Positions 34,728-42,924 are shown, numbered from the stretch's first letter. The stretch is 64,000 bases of DNA from Mesorhizobium sp. M1C.F.Ca.ET.210.01.1.1 (GCF_004791585.1 NZ_SRUU01000004.1:186001-250000); one strand, 5' to 3'. Program-made: numbers and translations. Notes: generated by a model from the letters alone, not told the origin.

Positions 34728-35440
34728 CTATCGAACACTGCGTGATCGTCGGCGGCTCGTCCGGCATTGGCCTTGCTACAGCCAAACGGCTGGTCAGCCC
34801 CACCATGAAAGTGACGATCACCGGCCGCAACGAGGAGAAGCTGAAGAACGCTTGGAAGAGCCTTGGCGGTACCGTCGGCAAGGCCGTGTTCGACGCGACC
34901 AGGCCGGATGAGGTGCGGCAGTTCTTCGACGGCCTTGAGCCGTTCGATCATCTCGTTCTCGCCGCAAGCGGCGGCAAGGGTCTTGGACCGTTCGCGACGC
35001 TCGACCTCGCCGACATTGGCAGCGGCGTCGACGAGAAGATCAGGCCGCAACTGTCCTGCCTCCAGGCGGCCTTGCCGACCTTGAATAGAAGCGGATCGGT
35101 CACCTTCATTTCAGCCGTCTCGGCGCAGCTCGCGGCGCCCGGCGTTGCCGGCATCGGCGCCATCAACGGCATGCTTTTGACCGTTGCGCCGATTCTGGCC
35201 GTCGAGCTGAAGCCGTTGCGCGTAAACGTCGTGGCGCCCGGCGTCATCGATACGCCCTGGTGGGATTTTCTACCCGAGGACCAGCGGCAGGCGGTCTTTG
35301 CCGAATATGCCGGCAAGACGCCGGTCGGCCGCATCGGCCGCGCCGAGGACGTCGCCGACGCGATTGCCTTCCTGGTCTCCAACGGCTTCATGACCGGCCA
35401 GGTGCTGACCTGCGACGGCGGTCTGCGCTTTGCCGCGTGA
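34724..35440 (+). CDS. SDR-family protein lacking the canonical Tyr-Lys pair
   Basis: A 238-residue Rossmann-fold protein with VGGSSGIGLATAKRL at the N-terminus, FISAVSAQ where the catalytic Ser is expected, and TGQVLTCDGGLRF at the end, as in many SDRs. The YxxxK segment, however, reads GIGAINGML, so Tyr and Lys are replaced by Ile and Asn. It may still bind NAD(P) but is unlikely to use the standard mechanism; it could be a regulatory or partner subunit of the SDR it is coupled to. Its start lies within the stop of that gene. Confidence 0.85.
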   Translation: MTIEHCVIVGGSSGIGLATAKRLVSPTMKVTITGRNEEKLKNAWKSLGGTVGKAVFDATRPDEVRQFFDGLEPFDHLVLAASGGKGLGPFATLDLADIGSGVDEKIRPQLSCLQAALPTLNRSGSVTFISAVSAQLAAPGVAGIGAINGMLLTVAPILAVELKPLRVNVVAPGVIDTPWWDFLPEDQRQAVFAEYAGKTPVGRIGRAEDVADAIAFLVSNGFMTGQVLTCDGGLRFAA

Positions 35441-35473
35441 GCGGATGCCGTGGCGGCCGCCTTGCAGCGGCCG

Positions 35474-35851
35474 CTACACTCCTTGCGCAACCAGCGCCAG
35501 GAACCCGCCGGCCACGGCAACATTGCCGACGACGCCGTTGATGCAAGAGGCACGGTCTGGACCCTGATGGTCCCAGAAATTATGGAACATCGGCGTCGCG
35601 ACGATCAGGAAGACGATCAGGGCAGCTGCCGCCAAAGCGGTCCAAAGGCCGGCGATCACCAGCGCGCCGGCGACGACCTGCAGCACGATGCCCAGCCATA
35701 GAGCGAGCGCGGCCTGCGGCACACCGCGCGCGGCCATCAACGAGGCGACCAACTTTCTGTTCTGGATGTTGCGTAGGCCGGCAAAAACGAAAGCGCCGCC
35801 CAGCAGCAGGCGCGCCACGACCAGAATCTCGTTCTGAAAATTCTCAAACAT
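35474..35851 (-). CDS. DoxX-family membrane protein
   Basis: A 125-residue protein with four hydrophobic helices in the DoxX pattern (ARLLLGGAFVFAGLRNI, LALWLGIVLQVVAGALVIAG, LIVFLIVATPMFHNFWD, VAVAGGFLALVAQ). DoxX proteins occur beside thiosulfate, catechol and redox-stress enzymes; a partnership with superoxide dismutase is known in mycobacteria. A terminator separates it from the AhpD-like gene upstream, so it is probably expressed separately or at low read-through. Function here unknown. Confidence 0.82.
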   Translation of the reverse strand: MFENFQNEILVVARLLLGGAFVFAGLRNIQNRKLVASLMAARGVPQAALALWLGIVLQVVAGALVIAGLWTALAAAALIVFLIVATPMFHNFWDHQGPDRASCINGVVGNVAVAGGFLALVAQGV

Positions 35852-35869
35852 GTCATTGATCCCAAAAAC

Positions 35870-35902
35870 GAAAAAAGCGTGGGCCTGTCACGAGCCCACG
35901 CT
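35870..35902 (-). terminator. Rho-independent terminator
   Basis: AGCGTGGGC and GCCCACGCT form a perfect 9-bp stem with a 9-base loop, followed on the minus strand by a run of T residues. It ends the Rrf2-AhpD transcript 15 bases after the AhpD-like stop codon. Confidence 0.85.
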
Positions 35903-35916
35903 ATCGATGGATAAAC

Positions 35917-36375
35917 TCAGGCGGCCTTGGCGGCCGGCATCGGATGGATGGCGTGGAACGGAATGCACAGCCGGTTCCAGGTGTTGATCATGCCGAGCGC
36001 GACCGAAAGCTTGACCAGTTCCTCTTCCGAGAAATGCTCAAGCGTGCGGGCGTAGAGTTCGTCCGATACGCCGTTATCGGCGATCAGCGTCACGGCTTCG
36101 GTCCAGGCGAAGGCGGCGCGCTCGCGCTCCGAAAACAGCGGCGATTCCTTCCAGGCGGCGACGAGATAGAGCCGCGTCTCGGTCTCGCCGTCGCGCCTCG
36201 CCTCGCGGCTGTGCATTTCGACGCAATATGAGCAGCCATTGATCTGCGAAGCCCTGAGCTTGATCAGATGCAGCAGGCTCACTTCAAGCCCGCATTCGTC
36301 GACCGCCTTGTTGAGTGCCGACACCGCCTTCATGATCTGGGGCGCCTTGGCAAAGAACTGCAATCTCTGTTTCAT
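35917..36375 (-). CDS. AhpD-like carboxymuconolactone decarboxylase-family protein
   Basis: A 152-residue alpha-helical protein with INGCSYCVEMHSREAR, the CxxC-xxxH motif of AhpD-type alkylhydroperoxidases, which reduce peroxides or pass electrons to peroxiredoxins. IADNGVSDELYART and the IHPMPAA tail fit stand-alone members of about 150 residues. The ATG at 36375 has AAGGAAAG upstream; the longer frame to 36501 would run back into the Rrf2 gene. It is 28 bases after the Rrf2 regulator gene and likely controlled by it as a peroxide or redox response unit. Confidence 0.87.
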   Translation of the reverse strand: MKQRLQFFAKAPQIMKAVSALNKAVDECGLEVSLLHLIKLRASQINGCSYCVEMHSREARRDGETETRLYLVAAWKESPLFSERERAAFAWTEAVTLIADNGVSDELYARTLEHFSEEELVKLSVALGMINTWNRLCIPFHAIHPMPAAKAA

Positions 36376-36403
36376 CGTCTTTCCTTCCGGGTTTTGGGTG
36401 GGT

Positions 36404-36922
36404 CTAGATCTGCTTGGATGAAGTGGATTTCTGCGGCCGCTGGTGACGCTCGACGAAAGCGCAGCTAGCTGCAAACGAGCGGGGATCGCCTTCCGCGACA
36501 TAGTCCGCCACGATGTCGGACAGCTTCACTTCGGCAAGTGCTGCCCGATAGGCGCGCTCGGCCTTCAGCATCGCGGCGTTGATGCCGCAAGGCTTGACAT
36601 AGGCCGACGCATCGATCTTGACCGGGCCGCGCTGGCGGATTTCCCCGCAGCGGAATGCCGGCTCTCGCCCTTCGACGGCCAGCACGATATCGAGCAGCGT
36701 GATTTGTTCCGCCGCCCGTGCCAGCCGATAGCCGCCCGCCGGCCCCGGCACCGATTCCAGGATGCGCGCCACGGTGAGTTGGTTGAGATGTTTCAGCAGA
36801 TAGCTCGGCGACAGCCCGAAGTATTCCGCGAGCGCCGCACCCGGCATGGTGCTGTTGCCGTCCACGCTGGCAAGCGTGGCCGCGCAGTGGATGGCCGCCT
36901 CAACGCCCTCGCCCAGCTTCAT
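36404..36922 (-). CDS. Rrf2-family transcriptional regulator
   Basis: A 172-residue regulator with an Rrf2 winged helix: GNSTMPGAALAEYFGLSPSY, LNQLTVARILESVPGPAGGY, LLDIVLAVEG. IscR/NsrR-type iron-sulfur sensors carry a CX5CX7C-like cluster; here the cysteines are in FRCGEI, KPCGIN and AASCAF, with wrong spacing, so direct thiol sensing or another signal is more likely. It precedes the AhpD-like gene and has a perfect palindrome 37 bases upstream of its start, consistent with autoregulation. Confidence 0.9.
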   Translation of the reverse strand: MKLGEGVEAAIHCAATLASVDGNSTMPGAALAEYFGLSPSYLLKHLNQLTVARILESVPGPAGGYRLARAAEQITLLDIVLAVEGREPAFRCGEIRQRGPVKIDASAYVKPCGINAAMLKAERAYRAALAEVKLSDIVADYVAEGDPRSFAASCAFVERHQRPQKSTSSKQI

Positions 36923-36958
36923 CGTGCCGATCTCCTATTCGTGGATATCTTTTATCAT

Positions 36959-36973
36959 GGATAATTTTTATCC
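36959..36973. promoter_or_regulatory. Probable Rrf2 operator
   Basis: GGATAATTTTTATCC is a perfect palindrome (6-bp arms, 3-base centre) 37 bases upstream of the Rrf2 ATG. A degraded second copy, GGATATCTTTTATC, precedes it at about 36942. The remaining sequence of the 339-base gap up to 37261 is the palindromic element described separately. Confidence 0.55.
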
Positions 36974-37045
36974 GCAATGGAGAAATGAAAATTGCCCCGC
37001 TAATTCACAAAAAGGCAAAGTGAGAGAACGGCGCCTATCAGGACT

Positions 37046-37257
37046 GGGTTCCTCGCACCCCGCGAAGCGGGGGAGAGGTGGCTCGGCGAAGCCGGGACGG
37101 AGAGGGGACACCCTCTGCGAAGTCAAACCGGTCAAGGACGAGGCGCAAGAAAGATAACGGGCAATCGGGGCCTCGGCGGTGTCCAGCCGTCCCGAAGGCC
37201 CCTCTCCGTCCCGGCTTCGCCGGGTCACCTCTCCCCACTTCGTGGGGCGAGGAACCC
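37046..37257. repeat. Large palindromic intergenic repeat
   Basis: The outer arms 37046-37107 and 37199-37257 are near-perfect reverse complements over about 60 bases. They are made of smaller hairpins (CACCCCGCGAAGCGGGG, CGGCGAAGCCG). The 90-base middle is unrelated. It encodes no protein and no tRNA. It looks like the dispersed Rhizobiales palindromes related to RIME or MITE elements. It sits 5 bases beyond the preA stop codon. Confidence 0.75.
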
Positions 37258-37261
37258 AAGC

Positions 37262-38581
37262 TTATTCCGCCGCCGCCTTGGACATCGGATTGTTCGGGTG
37301 CGTCGTCCAGTTGGCGTAGATCGGCGACACCGGCTTGCCGGTGCGCTGATCCATCGAGCCCGCCGCCAGCGGCTCCATCGTGATGCAGCCTTCGACGGGG
37401 CAGACGTTGACGCAAAGGTTGCAGCCGACACATTCGGCCTCGATCACCTCGAAATGCCTAACACCGTCGACCATGCTGGTGATCGCCTGGTGCGAGGTGT
37501 CCTCGCAGGCGATGTGGCAGCGGCCGCACTTGATGCAGGCATCCTGGTCGATGTGCGCCTTGGCGACATAGTTGAGGTTGAGGTACTGCCAGTCGGTGAC
37601 GTTGGGCGTAGCGCGGCCGATGATGTCGGAGAGCGAGGCATGGCCCTTGTCGTCCAACCAGTTCTCGAGCCCCGCGATCATCTCCTGAACGATCTTGAAG
37701 CCATAGGTCATCGCCGCCGTGCAGACCTGCACATTGCCGGCGCCAAGCGCCATGAATTCGGCGGCATCCCGCCAGGTGGTGATTCCGCCGATGCCGGAGA
37801 TCGGCAGGCCGTGCGTTTCCGGATCGCGCGCGATCTCGGCCACCATGTTCATGGCGATCGGCTTCACCGCCGGTCCACAATAGCCGCCATGCGAACCCTT
37901 GCCGTCGATGGTCGGCTGCGGCGCGAAGCTGTCGAGGTCGACGCCGGTGATCGAATTGATGGTATTGATCAGCGACACCGCGTCGGTGCCGCCGGCCTTG
38001 GCCGCCCGCGCCGGCTTGCGGATGTCGGTGATGTTGGGCGTCAGCTTGGTGATGACCGGCATGCGCGTGTACTGCTTGCACCAGCGCACCACCATTTCGA
38101 TATATTCCGGCACCTGGCCGACAGCCGAGCCCATGCCGCGCTCGCTCATGCCGTGCGGGCAGCCGAAATTGAGCTCGATGCCGTCGGCGCCGGTCTCCTC
38201 GACCAGCGGCAGGATCGCCTTCCAGCTTTCCTCCTCGCAAGGCACCATGATCGAGGCGACCAGCGCCCGATCCGGCCAGTTCATCTTGACCTGCTTCATC
38301 TCGCGCAAATTGGTTTGCAGGTCGCGGTCGGTGATCAGTTCGATGTTGTTCAGGCCGAGCAGCCGGCGGTCGGCGCCCCAGATCGCGCCGTAGCGCGGGC
38401 CATTGACGTTGACGACCGGAGGCCCTTCTTCGCCCAGCGTCTTCCAGACCACGCCGCCCCAGCCGGCCTTGAAGGCGCGCTCGACATTATAGGCTTTGTC
38501 GGTCGGCGGCGCCGAGGCCAGCCAGAACGGATTGGGCGACTTGATGCCGACGAAAGTGTTGCGGATGTCTGCCATGCTCAT
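37262..38581 (-). CDS. preA: NAD-dependent dihydropyrimidine dehydrogenase, subunit PreA
   Basis: A 439-residue cytosolic subunit holding the FMN/pyrimidine site in a TIM barrel (FVGIKSPNPFWLASAPP at the start, NFGCPHGMSERGMGSA, GIGGITTWRDAAEFMALGA). The C-terminus has two 4Fe-4S ligand sets (CIKCGRCHIAC and CVGCNLCVNVC). With PreT it reduces uracil and thymine to their dihydro forms with NADH, the first step of reductive pyrimidine degradation. Its start overlaps the preT stop by four bases, so the two are coupled. Confidence 0.95.
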   Translation of the reverse strand: MSMADIRNTFVGIKSPNPFWLASAPPTDKAYNVERAFKAGWGGVVWKTLGEEGPPVVNVNGPRYGAIWGADRRLLGLNNIELITDRDLQTNLREMKQVKMNWPDRALVASIMVPCEEESWKAILPLVEETGADGIELNFGCPHGMSERGMGSAVGQVPEYIEMVVRWCKQYTRMPVITKLTPNITDIRKPARAAKAGGTDAVSLINTINSITGVDLDSFAPQPTIDGKGSHGGYCGPAVKPIAMNMVAEIARDPETHGLPISGIGGITTWRDAAEFMALGAGNVQVCTAAMTYGFKIVQEMIAGLENWLDDKGHASLSDIIGRATPNVTDWQYLNLNYVAKAHIDQDACIKCGRCHIACEDTSHQAITSMVDGVRHFEVIEAECVGCNLCVNVCPVEGCITMEPLAAGSMDQRTGKPVSPIYANWTTHPNNPMSKAAAE

Positions 38582-39942
38582 GCCCTCCCGTTAGAGGTCA
38601 GTGCCCGGTGGATGCTCTCGGCGGCGTCGCGCCCTTGAGCCACTGCCGAGACGGTCAGGTCGTCGCCGCCGAAGATGCAGTCGCCGCCGGCCCAGACTTT
38701 TGCCAGCGAGGTGCGGCCTTCGGCATCGACCTTGATGCGGCCGCCTTCGAGCTCGATCTGTTCGGCGCTGCCATTGAGATGGGCCGGCACGAAGCTCTGG
38801 CCGATCGCCTTGAACACCTGGTCGGCGTTGAGCCTCAGCATTTCGCCGGTGCCCGCGAGCTTGTCGCCGCTGATCGCCGTGTACTCGAGTTCGATGGCCG
38901 ACACCTTGCCGTTCTCGGCAATGACGCGCTTCGGCTGCAGCCAGTGGCGGATGGTGACGCCATTGGCGGCGGCCAGATCCTGCTCGAAGCCGGAGGCGTT
39001 CATGTGCTCCTGCCCGCGCCGGTAGCAGACGGTCACTTCCTCAGCGCCGAGCAGCTTCGACTGCACCGCGGCATCGATCGCCGTCATGCCTCCGCCGATG
39101 ACGACGACGCGACGGCCGACCGGCAGGCTGGAAAGGTCGCTCGCCTGCCTGAGCTCGGCGATGAACTCGACGGCGTTGGCGACGCCGTCGGCATCCTCGC
39201 CTTCGGCGCGCAGCGCATTGACGCCGCCAAGCCCGAGGCCAAGGAACACCGCATCGTAGTTGCGCATCAGGTCGGCAAGCTGGAAGTCGCGGCCGAGCGC
39301 CTTGCCGTTCTGGATGTCGATGCCCCCTATCGAAGTCACATAGTCGACCTCGGCCTGGGCGAAATCGTCGACGCTCTTATAGGCGGCGATGCCGTATTCG
39401 TTGAGGCCGCCCGCCTTCGGCCGCGCCTCGAGGATCGTGACGTCATGGCCGTGGCGGGCAAGACGATGCGCCGCCGCGAGACCCGCGGGCCCGGCGCCGA
39501 CCACCGCGACCGTCTTTCCGGTCGGTTCGGCGCGCTTGTAGAACTGCTTGTTCTCATCCATCGCCACGTCGGTGGCGTAACGCTGCAGCCGGCCGATCTG
39601 CACCGGCTTGCCTTCCGCCACTTCGCGCACGCAGACCTCTTCGCAAAGCGTCTCGGTCGGGCAGACGCGGGCGCACATGCCGCCGAGGATGTTCTGGTCG
39701 AAGATCGTCTTGGCCGAGCCCAGCGGATTGCCGGTGGCGATCTGGCGGATGAACATCGGGATGTCGATCGACGTCGGACACGCATTCATGCACGGCGCGT
39801 CGTAGCAGAAATAGCAGCGATCGGCCTCGACCAGCGCCTCGTGATGATCGAACGGCGGATGCAGATCGGAAAAATTGTCGGCATACTGCTCGGCCGACAG
39901 TCGGCCGCCGGCAATGCCTTCCTTGAAATGACCAGTCGCCAT
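38578..39942 (-). CDS. preT: NAD-dependent dihydropyrimidine dehydrogenase, subunit PreT
   Basis: A 454-residue flavin and iron-sulfur subunit resembling the glutamate synthase small chain. The N-terminal cysteines (DRCYFCYDAPCMNACPT and MCARVCPTETLCEEVC) hold two 4Fe-4S clusters. VVGAGPAGLAAAHRLARHG binds FAD and VVVIGGGMTAIDAA binds the nicotinamide nucleotide. It passes electrons from NADH to PreA. The ATG at 39942 has GGGGAA upstream and gives the usual MATGHFKEGI start. A RutR-type operator lies 50 bases before it. Confidence 0.94.
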   Translation of the reverse strand: MATGHFKEGIAGGRLSAEQYADNFSDLHPPFDHHEALVEADRCYFCYDAPCMNACPTSIDIPMFIRQIATGNPLGSAKTIFDQNILGGMCARVCPTETLCEEVCVREVAEGKPVQIGRLQRYATDVAMDENKQFYKRAEPTGKTVAVVGAGPAGLAAAHRLARHGHDVTILEARPKAGGLNEYGIAAYKSVDDFAQAEVDYVTSIGGIDIQNGKALGRDFQLADLMRNYDAVFLGLGLGGVNALRAEGEDADGVANAVEFIAELRQASDLSSLPVGRRVVVIGGGMTAIDAAVQSKLLGAEEVTVCYRRGQEHMNASGFEQDLAAANGVTIRHWLQPKRVIAENGKVSAIELEYTAISGDKLAGTGEMLRLNADQVFKAIGQSFVPAHLNGSAEQIELEGGRIKVDAEGRTSLAKVWAGGDCIFGGDDLTVSAVAQGRDAAESIHRALTSNGRA

Positions 39943-39991
39943 TCCAGTTCCCCTTGTTGTTGTTTTGGGGAAGGCTAGCACGTTTTATTTT

Positions 39992-40007
39992 TTTATCAAT
40001 TGGTCAA
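39992..40007. promoter_or_regulatory. RutR-type operator before preT
   Basis: TTTATCAATTGGTCAA matches the RutR consensus (TTGACCA-NN-TGGTCAA) at 12 of 14 defined positions, with a perfect right half. It is 50 bases upstream of the preT ATG in an AT-rich stretch, a typical place for repression. It shares the core CMATTGG-like centre with the site at 32087. Confidence 0.7.
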
Positions 40008-40055
40008 TTTTCGGCCAAACCACTGGAACGACTTGATAAAACATGATTATTGTAC

Positions 40056-40790
40056 TCATGTTATAGCGGCAACTGCGACGGCCGACGGCTCGCTGCTGGT
40101 GATCCTTTGGCCATGGATCGACCTGATCTCGTCGGCGACGAGTTCCTGCAATCGCCACAGATTGCGGTCATGGATGCCGAAGGTCTCGAGATGGCTGACG
40201 GTGTTGTAGAGATATTCGGCGCCGGAACCGACATGGCCGCACGCGCGCGCCAGAACCCAAGCCACCCTCTCGAGCGGCTGCCCGAGCGACGTGCCCCTAC
40301 CGGTCACGCCCACCCAGAAGCCCAGCGCCCGCAGCCGCCCTCCCGCAGTCCGCACCGGAACCCATCTGACCGAGGCGACGGCCTCGTGATCGTCGATCTC
40401 GCGTCGCAACAGCCTTTCGATCCGGGCAGCCTTCTCGCCGTCCGGCAAGCGGTAGATGACGCCGTCGCAGCGCCCGCCGCGTTCGAGCGCCATCATCAGC
40501 CCCGGCTGCGTGGCGCTGCCTCTCCAGCGAACCAGGTCGAGGCAGAACGACCGGTGCCAGCCGTGCGCCGACGCACGTCGCTGCTCGACCGACTCGAAGG
40601 CCTGCTTCCAGATCAACGAGCCATAGGCGAACACCCAGAGCGGCCCCTCGTCGGCTTCACTGGCGAGACGCGCGGCGAGCGCGCTGAAATCGTCGTCGCA
40701 AAGCTGCGTCCACTCCCCGCTCGGACCGGGATCGATCTCCTCGCGATGGCAGAGCGCGACAAGCTCAGGCGTGAGCGACATTCGACGCAT
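40056..40790 (-). CDS. ChaC-like gamma-glutamylcyclotransferase
   Basis: A 244-residue protein with the ChaC signature WVFAYGSLIWKQAF, then SFCLDLVRWRGSATQPG and GVIYRLPDGE. ChaC enzymes cleave glutathione to 5-oxoproline and Cys-Gly. The conserved general base of the fold is the Glu in the middle region (REIDDHEAV is a candidate segment). Starts at 40790 (MRRMSLTP) or 40781 are possible; neither has a strong ribosome-binding site. It ends just beyond the preT promoter region and shares its strand, but the preT operator separates them functionally. Confidence 0.85.
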   Translation of the reverse strand: MRRMSLTPELVALCHREEIDPGPSGEWTQLCDDDFSALAARLASEADEGPLWVFAYGSLIWKQAFESVEQRRASAHGWHRSFCLDLVRWRGSATQPGLMMALERGGRCDGVIYRLPDGEKAARIERLLRREIDDHEAVASVRWVPVRTAGGRLRALGFWVGVTGRGTSLGQPLERVAWVLARACGHVGSGAEYLYNTVSHLETFGIHDRNLWRLQELVADEIRSIHGQRITSSEPSAVAVAAIT

Positions 40791-40966
40791 GGAAAGCAAG
40801 CCCCTCTTTGAAGGCAGCAAAGTCGAAAACCGCGCGACACGCAAGATCGCGGGCCAGCCGCCTTGCCGTCCTCGATTTCTGGCCCAGATGTCGGATTTCT
40901 ATCGCCGAGACCGTCCTGGGACGGATCGAACCGCGATCGCTGCCTGAACCGGTGAGGAGACCGACC

Positions 40967-41743
40967 ATGCCAAATTCCCCCCAACCCTTCTTCTGGTACG
41001 AACTGATGACCACCGACCTCGACGCCGCCGAGGCCTTTTACACCGCCGTCGTCGGCTGGCGGGCCGAGCCCTTCGACAAGGCGCCGGGCATGCCCCGCTA
41101 CATCGTGATGAACTCTAGCGTGCGCGGCGTCGGCGGGTTGATGACCATACCGGAAGACGCGGCCAAGATGGGCATGCCGCCGGCCTGGCTCGGCTATATC
41201 TACACCAAGGACGTGGATGCCTCGACGAAGGCGTTGCAGGAGGCGGGCGGCGCTATCCACCGCGCGCCGGACGATATCCCGGGTGTCGGCCGCTTCGCCG
41301 TCGTCGCCGATCCGCAGGGCGCAATCTTCATGTTCCTGCAGCCCAACCAGCCCGAGCAGCCGCCGGTGCCGGCCGCCACGCCCGGCCATATCGGCTGGCA
41401 CGAGCTCTACACTTCGGACTGGAAGGCGGCTTTCGACTTCTACTCAGGCCAATTCGGCTGGGAGAGCGCCGGCCAGTTCGACATGGGCGAGATGGGCATC
41501 TACCAGACCTTCGGCGCCGGCCCGGAATCGGGCGGTGGCATGATGAACAAGCCGCCGCAGATTCCGGTCCCGGTCTGGCTGTTCTACTTCAATGTCGATG
41601 CCATCGACGCCGCAACCAAGCGCGTCACCGACAATGGCGGCAAGGTCCTGATGGGGCCGATGGAAGTGCCCAGCGCGCAATGGGTGGTCCAATGCCAGGA
41701 CCCGCAAGGCGCGCATTTCGCGCTGCTGGCCCCCGCGCGGTAG
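40967..41743 (+). CDS. VOC-family protein, two glyoxalase-like domains
   Basis: A 258-residue protein with two tandem vicinal-oxygen-chelate modules. The first starts FFWYELMTTDLDAAEAFY, the second HIGWHELYTSDWKAAFDFY; each ends with a strand like DPQGA followed by a terminal Phe-rich segment. VOC proteins bind a metal and act on oxygen-chelating substrates or serve as resistance proteins. GAGGAG lies seven bases before the ATG at 40967, which rules out 40808. No substrate can be named. Confidence 0.86.
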   Translation: MPNSPQPFFWYELMTTDLDAAEAFYTAVVGWRAEPFDKAPGMPRYIVMNSSVRGVGGLMTIPEDAAKMGMPPAWLGYIYTKDVDASTKALQEAGGAIHRAPDDIPGVGRFAVVADPQGAIFMFLQPNQPEQPPVPAATPGHIGWHELYTSDWKAAFDFYSGQFGWESAGQFDMGEMGIYQTFGAGPESGGGMMNKPPQIPVPVWLFYFNVDAIDAATKRVTDNGGKVLMGPMEVPSAQWVVQCQDPQGAHFALLAPAR

Positions 41744-41814
41744 GAACCCCTTATGGGGAGATGTCCGGCAGGACGGGAGGGGGCGCTGTCCCGCCGGCGT
41801 CGCCCTCTTAGGCG

Positions 41815-42303
41815 TCACTCCGGCGTCAGCACCGCCACTTTGAGGTCGGCCTTCTTGGCGCCGCTGAATTGCACGGTGGCCGGACCGGCGGACAGCTTGA
41901 AGCGCACGCTCTTGCGGATTCCAGGACAGGTCTTCACGCCGCTGAAGCCGGTCGACTTAACGGCATGGCCATCCTGCACGACGTCGATCCAGGCCTCGTC
42001 GGAAAGACTGAACTGGAGCTCGCCTTCAGGTGGCACGGTCACGCTTGCCGTCGCGCCGAACGTGCCGGCTGCCGGCGCATGTTGCGGCGGCACTTCAAAG
42101 CTGATCGTGTCTACCGCCACGAGTGCGAAATCCATCGCTTGCCCGACCGTCAGATCAGCGCCGGACTGCGCGGGGGGCGCTGCCGGAAACAGGGCCTGCT
42201 CGCGTGTGACCGGCCATTTGAAGGCATCGCAACCGGCGTTGCCGGCCATCGCGATGCTCGTGCCTGCAAGGATTGCGAATAGGCTGATGACGACTTTTTT
42301 CAT
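41815..42303 (-). CDS. Secreted protein of unknown function
   Basis: A 162-residue protein with a clear signal peptide (MKKVVISLFAILAGTSIAMA). The mature part has two cysteines (AGCDAF and KTCPGI) and alternates short beta-like stretches (TVGQAMDFALVAVDTISFEV, VRFKLSAGPATVQFSG), suggesting an all-beta periplasmic domain. I do not recognise the family. Upstream lies a group of short repeats that may regulate it or the divergent DoxX gene. Confidence 0.75.
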   Translation of the reverse strand: MKKVVISLFAILAGTSIAMAGNAGCDAFKWPVTREQALFPAAPPAQSGADLTVGQAMDFALVAVDTISFEVPPQHAPAAGTFGATASVTVPPEGELQFSLSDEAWIDVVQDGHAVKSTGFSGVKTCPGIRKSVRFKLSAGPATVQFSGAKKADLKVAVLTPE

Positions 42304-42319
42304 GGCAAGGTGAACTCAC

Positions 42320-42376
42320 ATGGTTTGGTGTATCCACCACATAGATACAACCATAGCGATATGAATGCAACCATAG
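42320..42376. promoter_or_regulatory. Cluster of short repeats between divergent genes
   Basis: CAACCATAG occurs at 42348 and 42368, exactly 20 bases (about two helical turns) apart. An inverted relative (GGTGTATC at 42327) pairs with GATACAACC at 42344. The stretch is AT-rich relative to its surroundings and lies between a secreted-protein gene and a DoxX gene. It looks like a protein-binding region; the regulator is unknown. Confidence 0.35.
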
Positions 42377-42507
42377 GGGGAATAAATATGGAAGGTGAAC
42401 GGAGACCATTCCATCACCGATTGTTGATGGCTGGCCAAGGGAAGTGAGTGGTCCATTCCCGGGCGATAATCTATGGCCGGGTCCGGAGGGTTAAAATGGA
42501 GTTTTAG

Positions 42508-42900
42508 ATGAAGCTTTCGGAAAGCCTTGCCCAATACCGGCCGCAGGCGCTGGGCGTGCTCCGCATCATGACCGCTTTGCAATTCGTCGAGCACGGCACC
42601 CAGAAACTGTTCAACTTCCCGGCCGGCGCCCATGCCGGCCCGCTGACCGGACTTGCGCTGACTTCCAGCATCCTCGAGTTTGCCGGCGGCGCCCTGCTGG
42701 CTCTGGGGCTTTTCACGCGGCCGCTGGCGTTCCTGCTCTGCGGCGAGATGGCGATCGCCTATTTCATGGCGCACATGCCGCGCGACTTCTTCCCCGTCAA
42801 CAATGGCGGCGACGCGGCGATCTCGTTCTGCTTCATCTTCCTCTATCTGTTCTTTGCCGGCCCAGGCGCTTTCGCGCTGGACAACCGTCGCAGCACTTGA
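42508..42900 (+). CDS. DoxX-family membrane protein
   Basis: A 130-residue inner-membrane protein with four hydrophobic helices and the DoxX pattern ALGVLRIMTALQFVEHGTQK, GGALLALGLFTRPLAFLLCG, FFPVNNGGDAAISFCFIFLY. This subgroup (LRIMTALQFVEHGTQKLF) is common in rhizobia. Function is unknown; relatives associate with thiol and oxidative stress proteins. It is distinct in sequence from the DoxX gene at 35474. Confidence 0.87.
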   Translation: MKLSESLAQYRPQALGVLRIMTALQFVEHGTQKLFNFPAGAHAGPLTGLALTSSILEFAGGALLALGLFTRPLAFLLCGEMAIAYFMAHMPRDFFPVNNGGDAAISFCFIFLYLFFAGPGAFALDNRRST

Positions 42901-42924
42901 CCTGCCGAGACATGCGCGCCTTTT

